Shown here: positions 53,056 to 64,000 of the stretch, piece after piece | Layout: each line of letters opens with the position of its first letter | Numbering within the stretch: position 1 is the stretch's first letter | Assembly: GCF_001884735.1 (NCBI RefSeq) | Contig: NZ_MJAP01000013.1 | Coordinates: forward strand, 1-64,000 | Source of the DNA: Natronohydrobacter thiooxidans | Lineage (GTDB): Bacteria > Pseudomonadota > Alphaproteobacteria > Rhodobacterales > Rhodobacteraceae | DNA: 64,000 nucleotides | Reading direction: 5' to 3' | Translations under genes and position numbers: made by a program | Notes under the pieces: model-generated | The model's database searches: none | Told to the model about the DNA's origin: nothing | What the model saw: only the letters and a program-made list of their open reading frames with translations

Positions 53056-53815
53056 GACGGATGCGCGCGGGGTTGCGACACTGACACTGAACCGCCCCGA
53101 GAAACATAATGTGCTGGATGCGCAGATGATCGCGGAACTGACCGGGGCCGCCGCACGGCTTGGCGCGGATGATGGCGTGCGGGTGGTGGTTCTGACCGGG
53201 GCGGGCGCGAGTTTCTGCGCGGGGGGCGATCTGGGCTGGATGAAGGTGCAGATCGAGGCGGATGCCGAGACCCGCGCGCGCGAGGCAGGCAAGCTGGCCG
53301 CGATGCTGGGGGCGCTGAACCGGATGCCGAAACCGCTGATCGGGCGGGTGCAGGGGCAGGCTTTCGGTGGCGGTCTGGGGATGATGGCGGTCTGTGATGT
53401 GGCCATCGGGGTCGGCACGGCGCAATTCGCGCTGACCGAGACGCGGCTGGGGCTGATCCCGGCGACCATCGGTCCCTATGTGCTGGCGCGGATGGGCGAG
53501 GCCATGGCGCGGCGGGTCTTCATGTCGGGCCGACGGTTTGATGCGGCCGAGGCCGTGACGCTGGGGCTGTTGGCGCGCGCGGTCCCGGCGGAGGCGCTGG
53601 ACGCGGCAATCGAAGCGGAAGTCACGCCCTATCTGTCCTGCGCCCCCGGCGCTGTGGCGCGGGCCAAGGCGTTGGCGCTGCACCTGGGCGCGGGCATCGG
53701 CCCCGAGGAGGTCGGCCATTCCATCGCGGAGCTGGTGGCCTGCTGGGAGGGCGCGGAGGCGCGCGAAGGGGTCGAGGCGTTTTTCGCCCGCCGCAAACCG
53801 GGCTGGAGCGCGTGA
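53033..53815 (+). CDS. liuC: Methylglutaconyl-CoA hydratase (enoyl-CoA hydratase family)
   Basis: The 260-residue crotonase-fold enzyme has oxyanion loops [12 protein letters not shown] and [16 protein letters not shown]. The segment [21 protein letters not shown] is characteristic of methylglutaconyl-CoA hydratases, with Glu and Gly in the catalytic positions. It hydrates 3-methylglutaconyl-CoA to HMG-CoA, which the lyase just upstream cleaves. ATG 53033 after AGGGAGG is chosen and lies inside the lyase gene. It is the last gene of the leucine operon. Confidence 0.93.
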   Translation: MYQTLRLETDARGVATLTLNRPEKHNVLDAQMIAELTGAAARLGADDGVRVVVLTGAGASFCAGGDLGWMKVQIEADAETRAREAGKLAAMLGALNRMPKPLIGRVQGQAFGGGLGMMAVCDVAIGVGTAQFALTETRLGLIPATIGPYVLARMGEAMARRVFMSGRRFDAAEAVTLGLLARAVPAEALDAAIEAEVTPYLSCAPGAVARAKALALHLGAGIGPEEVGHSIAELVACWEGAEAREGVEAFFARRKPGWSA

Positions 53816-53882
53816 GCCCGGCCATAGAGTATGCAACCGCATACAGTTCCAGCTTTTTCGACCGGAACCCGCGCCGCCTCAG

Positions 53883-53911
53883 TTGACCCGGCCTTGTGAC
53901 AAGAGTAGAGG
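53883..53911 (+). promoter_or_regulatory. Possible nuo operon promoter
   Basis: TTGACC (53883-53888) and TAGAGG (53906-53911), 17 bp apart, lie 80 bp upstream of nuoA. The -10 is weak, so this is tentative. Confidence 0.35.
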
Positions 53912-53990
53912 AAGGTCAGCCAAGTTGCGGATGTCCTTGGCACTCGCCCCTTTTGGCCTGGCCGGACCCCGCGCGATAAAGGAGCCAAAG

Positions 53991-54880
<890 letters not shown>

Positions 54881-54893
54881 GAGGGGGCGCGTC

Positions 54894-55502
54894 ATGTCCG
54901 AGGCTATGAACGAAATCGCGGCGCTGCTGGAAATGCGCATGGGCGATGCGGTGGTCAGTCACAAACTGGCTTTTGGCGAATTGACCGTGACCACGACCCC
55001 CACGCATCTGGTGAAGCTGATCCGCCATCTGCAGATTGATGAAAGCATGCGTTTCTCGACGCTGGTGGATATCACCGGGGTTGATTATCCGGGACGGCGC
55101 AAGCGGTTCGAAGTGGTCTATCACTTCCTGTCGATGTATCTGAACCAGCGTATCCGGGTGAAACTGGCGGTGGGCGAGGATGAGATCATCCCTTCGATCA
55201 CGCAGGTGCATCCTTCGGCCAACTGGTTCGAGCGCGAAGTCTTCGACATGTTCGGCATCCTGTTTTCGGGCCATCCCGACCTGCGCCGCATCTTGACGGA
55301 TTACGGTTTCAGGGGCCATCCGCTGCGCAAGGATTTCCCGACCACCGGCTATACCGAAGTGCGCTATGACGAGGCGCTGAAGCGGGTGGTCTATGAGCCG
55401 GTCAACCTGGTGCAGGAATATCGCCAGTTCGATTTCATGTCGCCCTGGGAAGGGGCCGAATATATCCTGCCGGGTGACGAGAAAACGGAGGCCGCGAAAT
55501 GA
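54894..55502 (+). CDS. nuoC: NADH-quinone oxidoreductase subunit C
   Basis: The 202-residue peripheral-arm subunit (30-kDa type) has the signature [20 protein letters not shown] and [23 protein letters not shown] 54894 is the proper start; the frame opens earlier, inside nuoB. It overlaps nuoD by 4 bp. Confidence 0.95.
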   Translation: MSEAMNEIAALLEMRMGDAVVSHKLAFGELTVTTTPTHLVKLIRHLQIDESMRFSTLVDITGVDYPGRRKRFEVVYHFLSMYLNQRIRVKLAVGEDEIIPSITQVHPSANWFEREVFDMFGILFSGHPDLRRILTDYGFRGHPLRKDFPTTGYTEVRYDEALKRVVYEPVNLVQEYRQFDFMSPWEGAEYILPGDEKTEAAK

Positions 55503-56719
55503 TGGACGGCGCTATCAGAGCGGACGCGCAGACGGCGGAGCAGAAGATCCGCAATTTCAACATTAACTTCGGCCCGCAACACCCTGCGGCACATGGGGTT
55601 TTGCGGCTGGTTCTGGAGTTGGACGGCGAAATCGTCGAGCGCTGCGACCCGCATATCGGCCTGCTGCATCGCGGCACCGAAAAGCTGATGGAAAGCCGCA
55701 CCTATCTGCAGAACCTGCCCTATTTCGACCGGCTGGACTATGTGGCGCCGATGAATCAGGAACATGCCTGGTGTCTGGCCATCGAAAAGCTGACCCGTGT
55801 CGAGGTGCCGCGTCGGGCCTCGCTGATCCGGGTTTTGTATTCGGAAATCGGCCGTGTGCTGAACCATCTCTTGAACGTGACCACCGGCGCGATGGATGTG
55901 GGCGCGCTGACCCCGCCGCTCTGGGGGTTTGAAGAGCGCGAAAAGCTGATGATTTTCTACGAGCGCGCCTGCGGGGCGCGTCTGCACGCGGCCTATTTCC
56001 GCCCCGGCGGGGTGCATCAGGATCTGCCGCCCGCGCTTCTGGACGATATCGAAGCCTGGGCGCAGCATTTCCCCAATGTGCTGGATGATATCGACGGGCT
56101 GCTGACCGAGAACCGCATTTTCAAACAGCGCACCGTGGATATCGGTGTGGTCAGCGAGCAGGAGGCGCTTGACTGGGGCTTCTCGGGGCCGATGGTCCGC
56201 GCCTCTGGTATGGCCTGGGATTTGCGCCGCGCGCAGCCCTATGAATGCTATGACGAGTTCGAATTCAAAGTGCCCATCGGCAAGAATGGCGATTGCTATG
56301 ACCGCTATCTGGTGCGCATGGCCGAGATGCGGGAAAGCACGAAGATCATCCTGCAAGCCATTGAAAAACTTCGCGCTCCTGAGGGGCAGGGCGATATCCT
56401 CGCGCGCGGCAAGATCACGCCGCCGCCGCGCGGCGAGATGAAAACCTCGATGGAAGCGCTGATCCATCACTTCAAGCTCTATACCGAAGGCTTCCATGTG
56501 CCCGAGGGCGAGGTCTATGCCGCTGTCGAGGCGCCCAAGGGCGAGTTCGGCGTCTATCTGGTGGCCGACGGGACCAACAGACCTTACCGCGCCAAGCTGC
56601 GTGCGCCGGGATACCCGCATCTGCAGGCCATGGATCACCTCGCCAAAGGGCATCAACTGGCCGATGTGGCCGCCATCATCGCCACGCTTGATGTGGTGTT
56701 CGGAGAGATTGACCGCTAA
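55499..56719 (+). CDS. nuoD: NADH-quinone oxidoreductase subunit D
   Basis: The 406-residue 49-kDa subunit helps to form the quinone site. It has [20 protein letters not shown] near the N-terminus with the HPAAHG loop, [14 protein letters not shown] and [13 protein letters not shown] cluster of conserved His/Asp residues in the C-terminal part is as in hydrogenase relatives. The start overlaps the nuoC stop (ATGATG, two possible Met). The nuoE start shares one base with its stop. Confidence 0.95.
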   Translation: MMDGAIRADAQTAEQKIRNFNINFGPQHPAAHGVLRLVLELDGEIVERCDPHIGLLHRGTEKLMESRTYLQNLPYFDRLDYVAPMNQEHAWCLAIEKLTRVEVPRRASLIRVLYSEIGRVLNHLLNVTTGAMDVGALTPPLWGFEEREKLMIFYERACGARLHAAYFRPGGVHQDLPPALLDDIEAWAQHFPNVLDDIDGLLTENRIFKQRTVDIGVVSEQEALDWGFSGPMVRASGMAWDLRRAQPYECYDEFEFKVPIGKNGDCYDRYLVRMAEMRESTKIILQAIEKLRAPEGQGDILARGKITPPPRGEMKTSMEALIHHFKLYTEGFHVPEGEVYAAVEAPKGEFGVYLVADGTNRPYRAKLRAPGYPHLQAMDHLAKGHQLADVAAIIATLDVVFGEIDR

Positions 56720-57843
56720 TGCTACGCCGTCTGCACCCCGACCAACCCGGTTCCTTCGCCTTCACCCCCGCCAATCTGGCCTGGGCAGAAGCTCAGATCA
56801 CCAAATACCCCGAAGGGCGTCAGGCTTCGGCCATCATCCCGCTGTTGTGGCGCGCGCAGGAGCAGGAAGGCTGGCTGACCCGCGCGGCGATCGAGCATGT
56901 CGCGGAAATGCTGGGCATGGCCTATATCCGGGCGCTGGAAGTGGCGACATTCTACTTCATGTTCCAGCTGCAACCTGTTGGGTCTGTGGCAAATATCCAG
57001 ATTTGCGGCACGACAAGCTGCTTGATCTGCGGGGCAGAGGATCTGATCGGGGTCTGTAAAGAGAAGATCTCGCCCAAGCCGCATACATTGTCGGCGGATG
57101 GCAAGTTCACCTGGGAAGAGGTCGAATGCCTGGGCGCCTGTGCCAATGCGCCCATGGCCCAGATCGGCAAGGATTATTACGAGGATCTGACCGCCGAGAG
57201 TTTTGCCAAGCTTCTTGACGAGATGGCGGCGGGCAAGGTGCCGGTGCCGGGGCCGCAGAATGGCCGTTTTGCCTCGGAACCGCTGGGCGGGCCAACCACG
57301 CTGAAAGACTATACCGGCGAGGCGCAGAACGGCTCGGTCGCGCTGGCCACCCGGATCGGCGATACGCTCAAGCGCATTGACGGCACCGAAGTGCCGCTGA
57401 TCGCGCCCTGGCAGGGCGTGCCGGTACCCAAGGGGGTGCCCTCGGCCGAGGTCAAGGATCATGAGCCGAAGCCCGCGGCGAGAGTGCCGGTTGACCGGAC
57501 CGGGGTGTCCAAGCAGGAAGCGCAGGAAACACCGACCGCCAAGCCCGAAGCAGTGGCCAAAGGAGCAGAGGATACCGGCATCAAGCCCGAAATGCTGGGC
57601 GAAGCGCGCGGGCAGGCGGATGATCTGAAGAAGCTCAAGGGCGTGGGTCCGAAGCTTGAGGCACTGCTGAACAGCATGGGCGTGTTCCATTTCTGGCAGA
57701 TTGCCGGTTGGGGTGCGGAAGAAGTCGCCTGGGTTGACGAGAATCTTGAGGGTTTCAAGGGCCGTGTCAGCCGCGATGACTGGGTGGCGCAGGCCAGAGT
57801 TCTTGCCGATGGTGGCGAGACCGAGTTTTCCAAACGGCAATAG
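56719..57843 (+). CDS. nuoE: NADH-quinone oxidoreductase subunit E with C-terminal extension
   Basis: The 374-residue product is about twice the usual NuoE length. Residues 1-170 are the classical thioredoxin-like [2Fe-2S] subunit with ligands CGTTSC and CLGACANAP. After a Pro/Lys/Glu-rich linker (residues 235-290), a C-terminal domain [20 protein letters not shown], then [20 protein letters not shown], resembles a helix-hairpin-helix fold. Such an extension is typical of Rhodobacterales NuoE. It is expected in the NADH module of complex I. Confidence 0.93.
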   Translation: MLRRLHPDQPGSFAFTPANLAWAEAQITKYPEGRQASAIIPLLWRAQEQEGWLTRAAIEHVAEMLGMAYIRALEVATFYFMFQLQPVGSVANIQICGTTSCLICGAEDLIGVCKEKISPKPHTLSADGKFTWEEVECLGACANAPMAQIGKDYYEDLTAESFAKLLDEMAAGKVPVPGPQNGRFASEPLGGPTTLKDYTGEAQNGSVALATRIGDTLKRIDGTEVPLIAPWQGVPVPKGVPSAEVKDHEPKPAARVPVDRTGVSKQEAQETPTAKPEAVAKGAEDTGIKPEMLGEARGQADDLKKLKGVGPKLEALLNSMGVFHFWQIAGWGAEEVAWVDENLEGFKGRVSRDDWVAQARVLADGGETEFSKRQ

Positions 57844-57859
57844 GACAGGACGCCTGTGA

Positions 57860-58087
57860 ATGACCAAGCCCTCGCCCAAGGACATGGCCCTCGCACAGCA
57901 AGCCCGGCTTGCTGCGGTGGTTATGTGTGGCGCGATTGTGGGCTGGGTCGTCCTTGGCTGGATCGGGCGCGAATATGGCTGGGATCCGCGCTACGCATTC
58001 CTGATAGATTTCGCAGCGCTGGCGGCTTTTGCCTTTGCGCTGATCGTGACATTTCGCGTCTGGCGCGCGCGGCAGAACCGGCGCTAG
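57860..58087 (+). CDS. Small membrane protein in the nuo operon (DUF5337-like)
   Basis: The 75-residue protein has two hydrophobic spans separated by the short loop GREYGWDPR and has a basic C-terminus. Similar small genes occur between nuoE and nuoF in Rhodobacterales. It may be an assembly or stability factor for complex I, but no function is established. It is codirectional, with 16 bp before it and 21 bp after it. Confidence 0.82.
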   Translation: MTKPSPKDMALAQQARLAAVVMCGAIVGWVVLGWIGREYGWDPRYAFLIDFAALAAFAFALIVTFRVWRARQNRR

Positions 58088-58108
58088 GGGCAAGGAGAGG
58101 GCAGGCAT

Positions 58109-59407
58109 ATGCTTAAGGATCAGGATCGCATCTTCACCAATCTCTACGGGATGCATGACCGTTCGCTGAAGGGCGCGATTGCGCGCGGGCATTGGGACGG
58201 GACGAAGAACATCCTTGCGAAGGGGCGTGACTGGATCATCGACGAGATGAAGCAATCGGGTCTGCGCGGGCGCGGCGGTGCGGGCTTTCCCACGGGCCTG
58301 AAATGGTCCTTCATGCCCAAGGAAAGCGACGGGCGTCCGGCCTATCTGGTGGTGAATGCCGACGAATCCGAGCCGGGCACCTGCAAGGACCGCGAGATCA
58401 TGCGCCATGATCCGCACACGCTGATCGAGGGCTGCCTGATCGCCAGCTTCGCGATGAATGCCCATGCCTGCTATATCTACATTCGCGGCGAATATATCCG
58501 CGAGAAGGAAGCGCTGCAAAACGCGATTGACGAGGCCTATGAAGCCGGGCTGGTGGGCAAGAATGCCTGCGGCTCGGGCTGGGATTTCGACCTCTATCTG
58601 CATCACGGCGCGGGCGCCTATATCTGCGGCGAGGAAACCGCGCTGCTGGAGAGCCTTGAGGGCCGCAAGGGCATGCCGCGCATGAAGCCGCCTTTCCCGG
58701 CGGGGGCGGGGCTTTATGGCTGTCCGACCACCGTGAACAATGTCGAGTCGATTGCTGTTGTGCCGACGATCCTGCGGCGCGGGGGCGCGTGGTTCGCGGG
58801 TTTCGGACGTCCGAATAATGCGGGCACCAAGCTGTTTGCGGTCTCGGGCCATGTGAACCACCCCTGCGTCGTCGAAGAGGCCATGTCGATCAGTTTCGAG
58901 GAGTTGATCGAGAAGCATTGCGGTGGCATCCGGGGCGGCTGGGACAATCTGCTGGCAGTGATCCCCGGCGGCAGTTCGGTGCCCTGTGTGCGCGGCGAGA
59001 AGATGCGCGATGCGATCATGGATTTCGACTATCTGCGCGGCGAGCTGGGCTCTGGCCTTGGCACGGCGGCGGTGATCGTGATGGATAAATCCACCGATAT
59101 CGTCAAAGCCATCTGGCGGCTGTCGAAATTCTACAAGCATGAAAGCTGCGGCCAGTGCACGCCCTGTCGCGAAGGCACGGGCTGGATGATGCGCGTCATG
59201 GACCGTCTGGTGCGCGGCGAGGCGGAACTGGAAGAAATCGACATGCTCTGGGACGTGACCAAGCAGGTCGAGGGCCACACGATCTGCGCGCTTGGCGATG
59301 CGGCGGCCTGGCCGGTGCAGGGTCTGATCCGGAATTTCCGCGGCGAGATCGAGGACCGCATCAAGGCCCAGAAAGCCGGGCGCGTGTCGAAAGTGGCGGC
59401 GGAATAA
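58109..59407 (+). CDS. nuoF: NADH-quinone oxidoreductase subunit F
   Basis: This 432-residue subunit binds NADH, FMN and one [4Fe-4S] cluster. The nucleotide loop is [18 protein letters not shown], the FMN region includes [15 protein letters not shown], and the cluster ligands are [12 protein letters not shown] plus a distal Cys in HTICALGD. It belongs to the NADH dehydrogenase module with NuoE and NuoG. Confidence 0.96.
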   Translation: MLKDQDRIFTNLYGMHDRSLKGAIARGHWDGTKNILAKGRDWIIDEMKQSGLRGRGGAGFPTGLKWSFMPKESDGRPAYLVVNADESEPGTCKDREIMRHDPHTLIEGCLIASFAMNAHACYIYIRGEYIREKEALQNAIDEAYEAGLVGKNACGSGWDFDLYLHHGAGAYICGEETALLESLEGRKGMPRMKPPFPAGAGLYGCPTTVNNVESIAVVPTILRRGGAWFAGFGRPNNAGTKLFAVSGHVNHPCVVEEAMSISFEELIEKHCGGIRGGWDNLLAVIPGGSSVPCVRGEKMRDAIMDFDYLRGELGSGLGTAAVIVMDKSTDIVKAIWRLSKFYKHESCGQCTPCREGTGWMMRVMDRLVRGEAELEEIDMLWDVTKQVEGHTICALGDAAAWPVQGLIRNFRGEIEDRIKAQKAGRVSKVAAE

Positions 59408-59410
59408 GCA

Positions 59411-59905
59411 ATGAGTGAGCAACGCCACCTTGCGCAACTGAATATCGGGCGGCTGGTCGCGCCAACCGATGATCCGCGCGTGGCTGAATTCATGGCAGCG
59501 CTGGACCGTGTGAACGGGATCGGCAAGCGAAGCCCCGGATTCGTGTGGATGATGGAAGGCTCGGGCGAACCGGGCCGGGGGAACACTGAAACTTGCATTG
59601 CAGGTGATCCGCAACTCGTGTCCAACCTGACGGTCTGGACCGATGTGGCGTCGCTGGAAGCCTTTGTCTGGAACACGGTGCACCGGCAATTCTACGCGCG
59701 CCGGGCAGAGTGGTTTCAGGTACTTGGCGCACAGCATTTCGTCATGTGGTGGGTCGCAGCGGGGCATCGTCCGACACTGGACGAGGGCCTTGCGCGGCTT
59801 GAGCACATGAAAACACATGGGGCCAGTGAACATGCCTTTGGCTGGGACTGGCTGGCCGAGGCGCAACTTTGGAAACAACGGTCCTGTGCCGTTGCCGCGG
59901 AGTAA
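59411..59905 (+). CDS. DUF3291-type protein in the nuo operon
   Basis: The 164-residue protein begins with the family pattern HLAQLNIGRLVAPTDDPRVAEF and has a ferredoxin-like fold of dimeric alpha-beta barrel type (VASLEAFVWNTVHRQFYARR, then HFVMWWVAAGHRPTLDEGLA). It is wedged 3 bp after nuoF. Members of the family occur elsewhere as stand-alone proteins of unknown function; whether this one serves complex I is open. Confidence 0.8.
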   Translation: MSEQRHLAQLNIGRLVAPTDDPRVAEFMAALDRVNGIGKRSPGFVWMMEGSGEPGRGNTETCIAGDPQLVSNLTVWTDVASLEAFVWNTVHRQFYARRAEWFQVLGAQHFVMWWVAAGHRPTLDEGLARLEHMKTHGASEHAFGWDWLAEAQLWKQRSCAVAAE

Positions 59906-59909
59906 GCCT

Positions 59910-60335
59910 ATGAAAACCCCGATCCTCGCTTTTGCCCTTGCCGCCCTTGTCAATGCGGGCGCTGCCGCTGCCACCACGCAGGCCGAAGTCAATGAGACCC
60001 TGCGCAACACGCCTGCCATCTATAACGGGCTGTTCACGGCGGCGCTGATCAAGCATGTCACCGATACCTGCCCTGCGGTCTCGCCTCCGGGGCGGATCAC
60101 ACGGGTCAATTATTTCCTGGGTCTTTATAATCAGGCGCGGCGGCTGGGCTATAGCCGGGCGCAGATCGAGGGTTTTGTCGAGGACAAGGCCGAACAGGCG
60201 CGGATGCGCGGGATCGTCGAATCCCATCTGCGCCGCGCCGGGGTGGACCCGAAGAATGAAGCGGCGGTCTGTGCCTATGCACGCGCCGAGATCGCCGGGG
60301 GCACAGCCCTTGGTCGCCAGTTGCGGGAGAGATAA
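59910..60335 (+). CDS. Small secreted protein in the nuo operon (DUF5333-like)
   Basis: The 141-residue product has a signal peptide ending in AAAATTQ. The mature part is helical and contains exactly two cysteines (TDTCPAV and AAVCAYA). The frame continues upstream within the previous gene, but ATG 59910 gives the signal peptide. The homologous position in related Rhodobacterales also carries such a gene. A role in the periplasmic assembly of the operon product is a guess. Confidence 0.78.
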   Translation: MKTPILAFALAALVNAGAAAATTQAEVNETLRNTPAIYNGLFTAALIKHVTDTCPAVSPPGRITRVNYFLGLYNQARRLGYSRAQIEGFVEDKAEQARMRGIVESHLRRAGVDPKNEAAVCAYARAEIAGGTALGRQLRER

Positions 60336-60338
60336 CGC

Positions 60339-62357
60339 ATGTCCCAGTTGCGCAAGGTCATCATCGACGGCAAGGAGCTTGAGGTTCCGGCAGAGATGAC
60401 GCTCATTCAGGCGGCAGAGGAAGCCGGGATCGAGATCCCGCGTTTCTGCTACCATGAGCGGCTGTCGATTGCCGGGAATTGCCGGATGTGTCTGGTCGAG
60501 GTGGTGGGCGGCCCGCCCAAGCCTGCGGCCTCTTGCGCGATGCAGGTGCGCGACCTGCGCCCCGGCCCGAATGGCGAGCCGCCTGTGGTCCGGACCAACT
60601 CGCCCATGGTCAAGAAGGCGCGCGAGGGGGTGATGGAGTTCCTGCTCATCAACCACCCGCTGGATTGCCCGATCTGCGATCAGGGCGGCGAATGCGACCT
60701 GCAGGATCAGGCGATGGCTTACGGCGTCGATTTCTCGCGCTATCGCGAGCCGAAGCGCGCGTCCGAGGATCTGCAGCTCGGGCCGCTTGTGGAAACCCAT
60801 ATGACGCGCTGCATTTCCTGCACGCGCTGCGTGCGGTTCACGACCGAGGTGGCGGGGGTCAGCGTCATGGGCCAGACCGGTCGGGGCGAGGATGCCGAGA
60901 TCACCACCTATCTGGGTGCGCTGATCGACTCCGAGATGGTCGGCAATATCGTCGATCTGTGCCCGGTGGGGGCGCTGGTGTCGAAACCCTATAGCTTCAC
61001 CGCGCGGCCCTGGGAGCTGACCAAGACCGAAACCATTGATGTGATGGATGCGCTGGGGTCGAATATCCGGGTCGATACCAAGGGGCGCGAGGTCATGCGC
61101 ATCCTGCCGCGCAACCATGACGGCGTGAACGAGGAATGGCTGTCGGACAAGTCGCGCTATGTCTGGGACGGGTTGCGCCGCCAGCGCCTCGACACGCCCT
61201 ATATCCGCGAGAATGGGAAGCTGCGCCCTGCAAACTGGGGTGAGGCGCTGTCGGCGGCGGCGGCTGCGATGAAGGGTAAGAAAGTCGCGGGTCTGGTGGG
61301 CGATCTGGTCTCGACCGAGGCGGCCTATGCATTGAGGCTGCTGGTTGAAGGGCAGGGCGGCACAGTTGAATGCCGCACCGATGGCGCGCATCTGCCAGCG
61401 GGCAATCGGTCGGGCTATGTGGGCACTGCCCTGATCGAGGATATCGACACGGCGGATAAGGTTCTGCTGATCGGCACCAACCCGCGTCTGGAAGCGCCGG
61501 TGCTGAATGCGCGCATCCGCAAGGCCTGGATGGGTGGCGCCGATGTGGTGCTGCTGGGCGAAGCGGCGGATCTGACCTATGAATACGAGCATATGGGCAC
61601 CGACCGCGCGGCGCTGGAGCATGTGGCGGGTCTGGATATGTCCGAACTTGCCGACAAGAATTGCGTCGTGATTGTGGGGCAGGGTGCCTTGCGCGAGGCG
61701 GATGGTGCCGCCGTGCTGGCCATGGTGCAGGCGATTGTCGAGAAATCCGGCGCGAAACTGCTGGTCCTGCATACGGCAGCGGCCCGCGTCGGTGCGATGG
61801 ATGCAGGCTGCACGACCGAGGGCGGGCTCAAGGCGGCGGTCGAGGGCGCCGAGGTGATCTATAACCTTGGCGCGGATGAGATCGATATCGCAGCGGGCGC
61901 TTTCGTGATCTATCAGGGCAGCCATGGCGACCGCGGCGCGCATCGGGCTGACATCATCCTGCCGGGGGCGGCCTATACCGAGGAACCGGGGCTGTTCGTC
62001 AATACCGAGGGCCGCCCCCAGCTTGCCTTCCGCGCGGGCTTTGCGCCGGGCGAGGCCAAGGAAAACTGGGCGATCCTGCGTGCGCTTTCGGCGGAACTGG
62101 GCGCAACACTGCCCTTCGACACGCTGCCTGCGCTGCGCCAGCATCTGACAGCGGCCGTGCCGCATCTGGCCGATATTGATGTGGTGGCGGAAAACGCCTG
62201 GCAACCGCTGGCGCAAGCGCCGCTGGGCAAGGCCGATTTCCGCAATGCGATAGGCGATTTCTACCTGACCAACCCGATTGCGCGGGCGTCGAGCCTGATG
62301 GCGGAACTTTCGCGCATGGCGAAAGAGCGTCAGGCAGCCCCCCTGGCGGCGGAGTAA
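60339..62357 (+). CDS. nuoG: NADH-quinone oxidoreductase subunit G
   Basis: The 672-residue subunit has an N-terminal ferredoxin-like [2Fe-2S] part with [15 protein letters not shown]. The His/Cys cluster region is in [20 protein letters not shown] and a [4Fe-4S] site is in [18 protein letters not shown] large molybdopterin-oxidoreductase-like domain follows ([33 protein letters not shown]) that has lost its cofactor in complex I. It passes electrons from NADH toward NuoB. Confidence 0.96.
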   Translation: MSQLRKVIIDGKELEVPAEMTLIQAAEEAGIEIPRFCYHERLSIAGNCRMCLVEVVGGPPKPAASCAMQVRDLRPGPNGEPPVVRTNSPMVKKAREGVMEFLLINHPLDCPICDQGGECDLQDQAMAYGVDFSRYREPKRASEDLQLGPLVETHMTRCISCTRCVRFTTEVAGVSVMGQTGRGEDAEITTYLGALIDSEMVGNIVDLCPVGALVSKPYSFTARPWELTKTETIDVMDALGSNIRVDTKGREVMRILPRNHDGVNEEWLSDKSRYVWDGLRRQRLDTPYIRENGKLRPANWGEALSAAAAAMKGKKVAGLVGDLVSTEAAYALRLLVEGQGGTVECRTDGAHLPAGNRSGYVGTALIEDIDTADKVLLIGTNPRLEAPVLNARIRKAWMGGADVVLLGEAADLTYEYEHMGTDRAALEHVAGLDMSELADKNCVVIVGQGALREADGAAVLAMVQAIVEKSGAKLLVLHTAAARVGAMDAGCTTEGGLKAAVEGAEVIYNLGADEIDIAAGAFVIYQGSHGDRGAHRADIILPGAAYTEEPGLFVNTEGRPQLAFRAGFAPGEAKENWAILRALSAELGATLPFDTLPALRQHLTAAVPHLADIDVVAENAWQPLAQAPLGKADFRNAIGDFYLTNPIARASSLMAELSRMAKERQAAPLAAE

Positions 62358-62364
62358 ACCGGAT

Positions 62365-62778
62365 ATGCTGCACGCCCTTCTCGCAACTGCCCTGCTCGCT
62401 GCGCTTTGCAGCGGGTTGATGGCTTGTGCGAGGGACGATGCGGCGCGCGCGGTGCTGTCACCGCCGGACGGGGCCGAGTATCTGGGCGTCGATACATTGC
62501 TGATCGACGACACCACTGTCGCCTTTCTGGTGCGGATGCGTGGCGCGCGTGACAGGGCCGATGTCGTGGCCTATGCGCGTTGTGCTGCAGCGCAATATGC
62601 GCTAATCCGCGGCTACAGTTTCGCGCAGCATGTGCGCACCAACGTCTCGCGCTCGGGCGATGTCTGGTCTGCGGATGGCGGTTTCGTCATTTCGCCCGAC
62701 CTGCCGCAAGGGTTGCGCAACATGGACGCCGAAGTGATCGTGGATGATTGCCGGGAACAAGGCATCCCCACGGTGTGA
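62365..62778 (+). CDS. Putative lipoprotein in the nuo operon
   Basis: The 137-residue product has a hydrophobic N-terminus and lipobox LMAC at residues 18-21, so lipid attachment at Cys21 is likely. The remainder is a small alpha/beta domain. It lies between nuoG and nuoH, 7 bp and 15 bp from them. No family name was recognised. Perhaps it is another complex I accessory factor. Confidence 0.7.
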   Translation: MLHALLATALLAALCSGLMACARDDAARAVLSPPDGAEYLGVDTLLIDDTTVAFLVRMRGARDRADVVAYARCAAAQYALIRGYSFAQHVRTNVSRSGDVWSADGGFVISPDLPQGLRNMDAEVIVDDCREQGIPTV

Positions 62779-62793
62779 GGAATTGAGGGACGA

Positions 62794-63831
62794 ATGAACG
62801 AGTTTCTGCAAACCGGATTGGGCATCGCCACGCTGATTGCCGCGCAATCGCTTCTGGTGATCGGCTTCGTGATGATCAGCCTGATCTTTCTGGTCTATGC
62901 CGACCGCAAGATCTGGGCCGCCGTGCAGATGCGGCGCGGCCCCAATGTGGTGGGGCCCTGGGGCCTGCTGCAGACCTTCGCCGATGCGCTGAAATTCGTT
63001 GTCAAGGAAGTGGTGATCCCGGCGGGGGTGGACCGTCCGGTCTATTTTCTGGCACCCCTTCTGAGCTTCGTTCTGGCGGTGCTGGCCTGGGCGGTGATCC
63101 CGTTCAATGATGGCTGGGTGCTCGCGGATATCAATGTCGCGATCCTGTTCGTCTTCGCCATTGCCAGCCTAGAGGTTTACGGCGTGATCATGGGCGGCTG
63201 GGCGTCGAACTCGAAATACGCCTTCCTTGGCAGCTTGCGCTCTGCCGCGCAGATGATCAGCTATGAGGTCAGCCTGGGGCTGATCATCATCGGTGTGATC
63301 ATTTCGACCGGCAGCATGAATTTTGGCGCGATCGTGCATGCGCAGGATACCGGCTGGGGCCTTCTGGGCTGGTACTGGCTGCCGCATCTGCCGATGGTGC
63401 TTCTGTTCTTCGTTTCGGCGCTGGCCGAGACCAACCGCCCGCCTTTCGATCTGCCGGAAGCGGAATCCGAACTCGTGGCAGGGTTCATGGTCGAATATGG
63501 CTCGACGCCCTATCTGCTGTTCATGGCGGGCGAATATATCGCGATCTTCCTGATGTGCGCGCTGATGTCGCTCTTGTTCTTCGGGGGCTGGCTCTCGCCC
63601 ATTCCGGGGCTACCCGACGGGTTCCACTGGATGTTCCTGAAGATGGCCTTCTTCTTCTTCCTCTTCGCCATGGTGAAGGCCATTGTCCCGCGCTACCGCT
63701 ATGACCAATTGATGCGCATTGGTTGGAAAGTCTTCCTGCCGGTAAGCCTGGGCTGGGTCGTGCTGATCGCATTCCTTGCAAAATTCGAAGTCGCGGGTGG
63801 TTTCTGGGCCCGCTGGGCGATTGGAGGCTGA
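62794..63831 (+). CDS. nuoH: NADH-quinone oxidoreductase subunit H
   Basis: The 345-residue membrane subunit has about eight spans and lines the quinone pocket at the junction of the arms. It has the family motifs [20 protein letters not shown] and [20 protein letters not shown], with Glu residues of the E-channel. It is followed after 1 bp by nuoI. Confidence 0.96.
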   Translation: MNEFLQTGLGIATLIAAQSLLVIGFVMISLIFLVYADRKIWAAVQMRRGPNVVGPWGLLQTFADALKFVVKEVVIPAGVDRPVYFLAPLLSFVLAVLAWAVIPFNDGWVLADINVAILFVFAIASLEVYGVIMGGWASNSKYAFLGSLRSAAQMISYEVSLGLIIIGVIISTGSMNFGAIVHAQDTGWGLLGWYWLPHLPMVLLFFVSALAETNRPPFDLPEAESELVAGFMVEYGSTPYLLFMAGEYIAIFLMCALMSLLFFGGWLSPIPGLPDGFHWMFLKMAFFFFLFAMVKAIVPRYRYDQLMRIGWKVFLPVSLGWVVLIAFLAKFEVAGGFWARWAIGG

Positions 63832-63832
63832 G

Positions 63833-64000
63833 ATGGGATTTGATTGGGGACGTGCCGTCAAATACACGCTGATGGTCGATTTCATCAAAGGCTTCGGGCT
63901 GGGGATGAAATATTTCGTGGCGCCCAAGCCCACGGTGAATTATCCGCATGAGAAAGGGCCGCTGTCGCCGCGCTTTCGCGGCGAGCATGCGCTGCGCCGT
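63833..64000 (+). CDS. nuoI: NADH-quinone oxidoreductase subunit I (5' part)
   Basis: The first 56 codons are present before the window ends. [20 protein letters not shown] is the amphipathic N-terminal helix of NuoI, and [10 protein letters not shown] is the family segment that precedes the cluster-binding ferredoxin region. The two [4Fe-4S] motifs lie beyond the window edge. Confidence 0.9.
   Translation, partial: MGFDWGRAVKYTLMVDFIKGFGLGMKYFVAPKPTVNYPHEKGPLSPRFRGEHALRR

Noticed and set aside
59742..62516. A 924-codon open frame antisense to nuoG
   Set aside because: It is antisense to a certain complex I gene, is Arg/His/Gln-rich and shows no domain. It results from the GC-rich third codon positions of nuoG.

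Overview
The window is GC-rich chromosomal DNA that reads as a member of the Rhodobacterales (Rhodobacter/Roseobacter type alphaproteobacteria). The basis is the smoEFGK-smoS-mtlK polyol operon, a nuo operon with the small interspersed genes typical of that order, a NuoE with a helix-hairpin-helix-like tail, and a complete leucine catabolic (liu/mcc) operon. The secreted binding proteins are rich in Asp/Glu, which would fit a salt- or alkali-tolerant lifestyle; that last point is inference. No rRNA, tRNA, CRISPR array or intact insertion sequence was seen.

Layout. 1-5.2 kb: a membrane protein, a divergent membrane/HEAT-like protein and a tightly packed run of five unrecognised secreted proteins, each with an even number of cysteines after the signal peptide. 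5.3-9.2 kb (minus): a tripartite tricarboxylate transporter operon, tctB-tctA followed by two tandem tctC-type binding proteins. 9.2-10.3 kb: a gene-poor stretch holding a decayed McrC restriction-protein remnant. 10.3-13.4 kb: aspartase and a Kef-type antiporter. 13.5-21.7 kb: a LacI regulator and the sorbitol/mannitol ABC transporter, dehydrogenases and a kinase, with a LacI-type operator in front of each transcription unit. 21.8-23.4 kb (minus): an SDR and an FAH-family hydrolase, probably for a deoxysugar acid. 23.6-26.2 kb: an Lrp regulator, arginase and ornithine cyclodeaminase. 26.2-27.7 kb (minus): a non-pyrrolysine MttB-family methyltransferase. 27.9-28.8 kb: a 50-bp near-perfect palindrome, ArsR and an AHSA1 protein.

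28.8-43.8 kb is the most interesting catabolic locus. An XRE-type regulator diverges from a chain of overlapping genes: a desaturase-like membrane diiron protein, a signal-less PhnD-like protein, a dimethylglycine/sarcosine dehydrogenase-like FAD+GcvT protein, a zinc alcohol dehydrogenase and an enolase-superfamily enzyme. An oligopeptide-type ABC transporter (SBP, two permeases, one fused double ATPase) and an asparaginase follow. Together they look like an uptake and breakdown route for a methylated amine or related compound whose identity cannot be read from sequence.

43.9-46.5 kb: a 2-hydroxyacid dehydrogenase, an SH3-like secreted protein and a nucleoside hydrolase. 46.6-53.8 kb: the leucine operon (isovaleryl-CoA dehydrogenase, MccB, MccA, a GST, HMG-CoA lyase, methylglutaconyl-CoA hydratase) behind a promoter with two dyads. 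54.0 kb to the end: nuoABCDE-F-G-H-I with four accessory small genes; nuoI is cut by the window edge.

A short repeated element (box TTTTCTTGCCRGAAATACTC, able to fold, in two copies followed by a GC-rich hairpin of different sequence and in a third by two such hairpins) occurs four times, always between co-directional genes.
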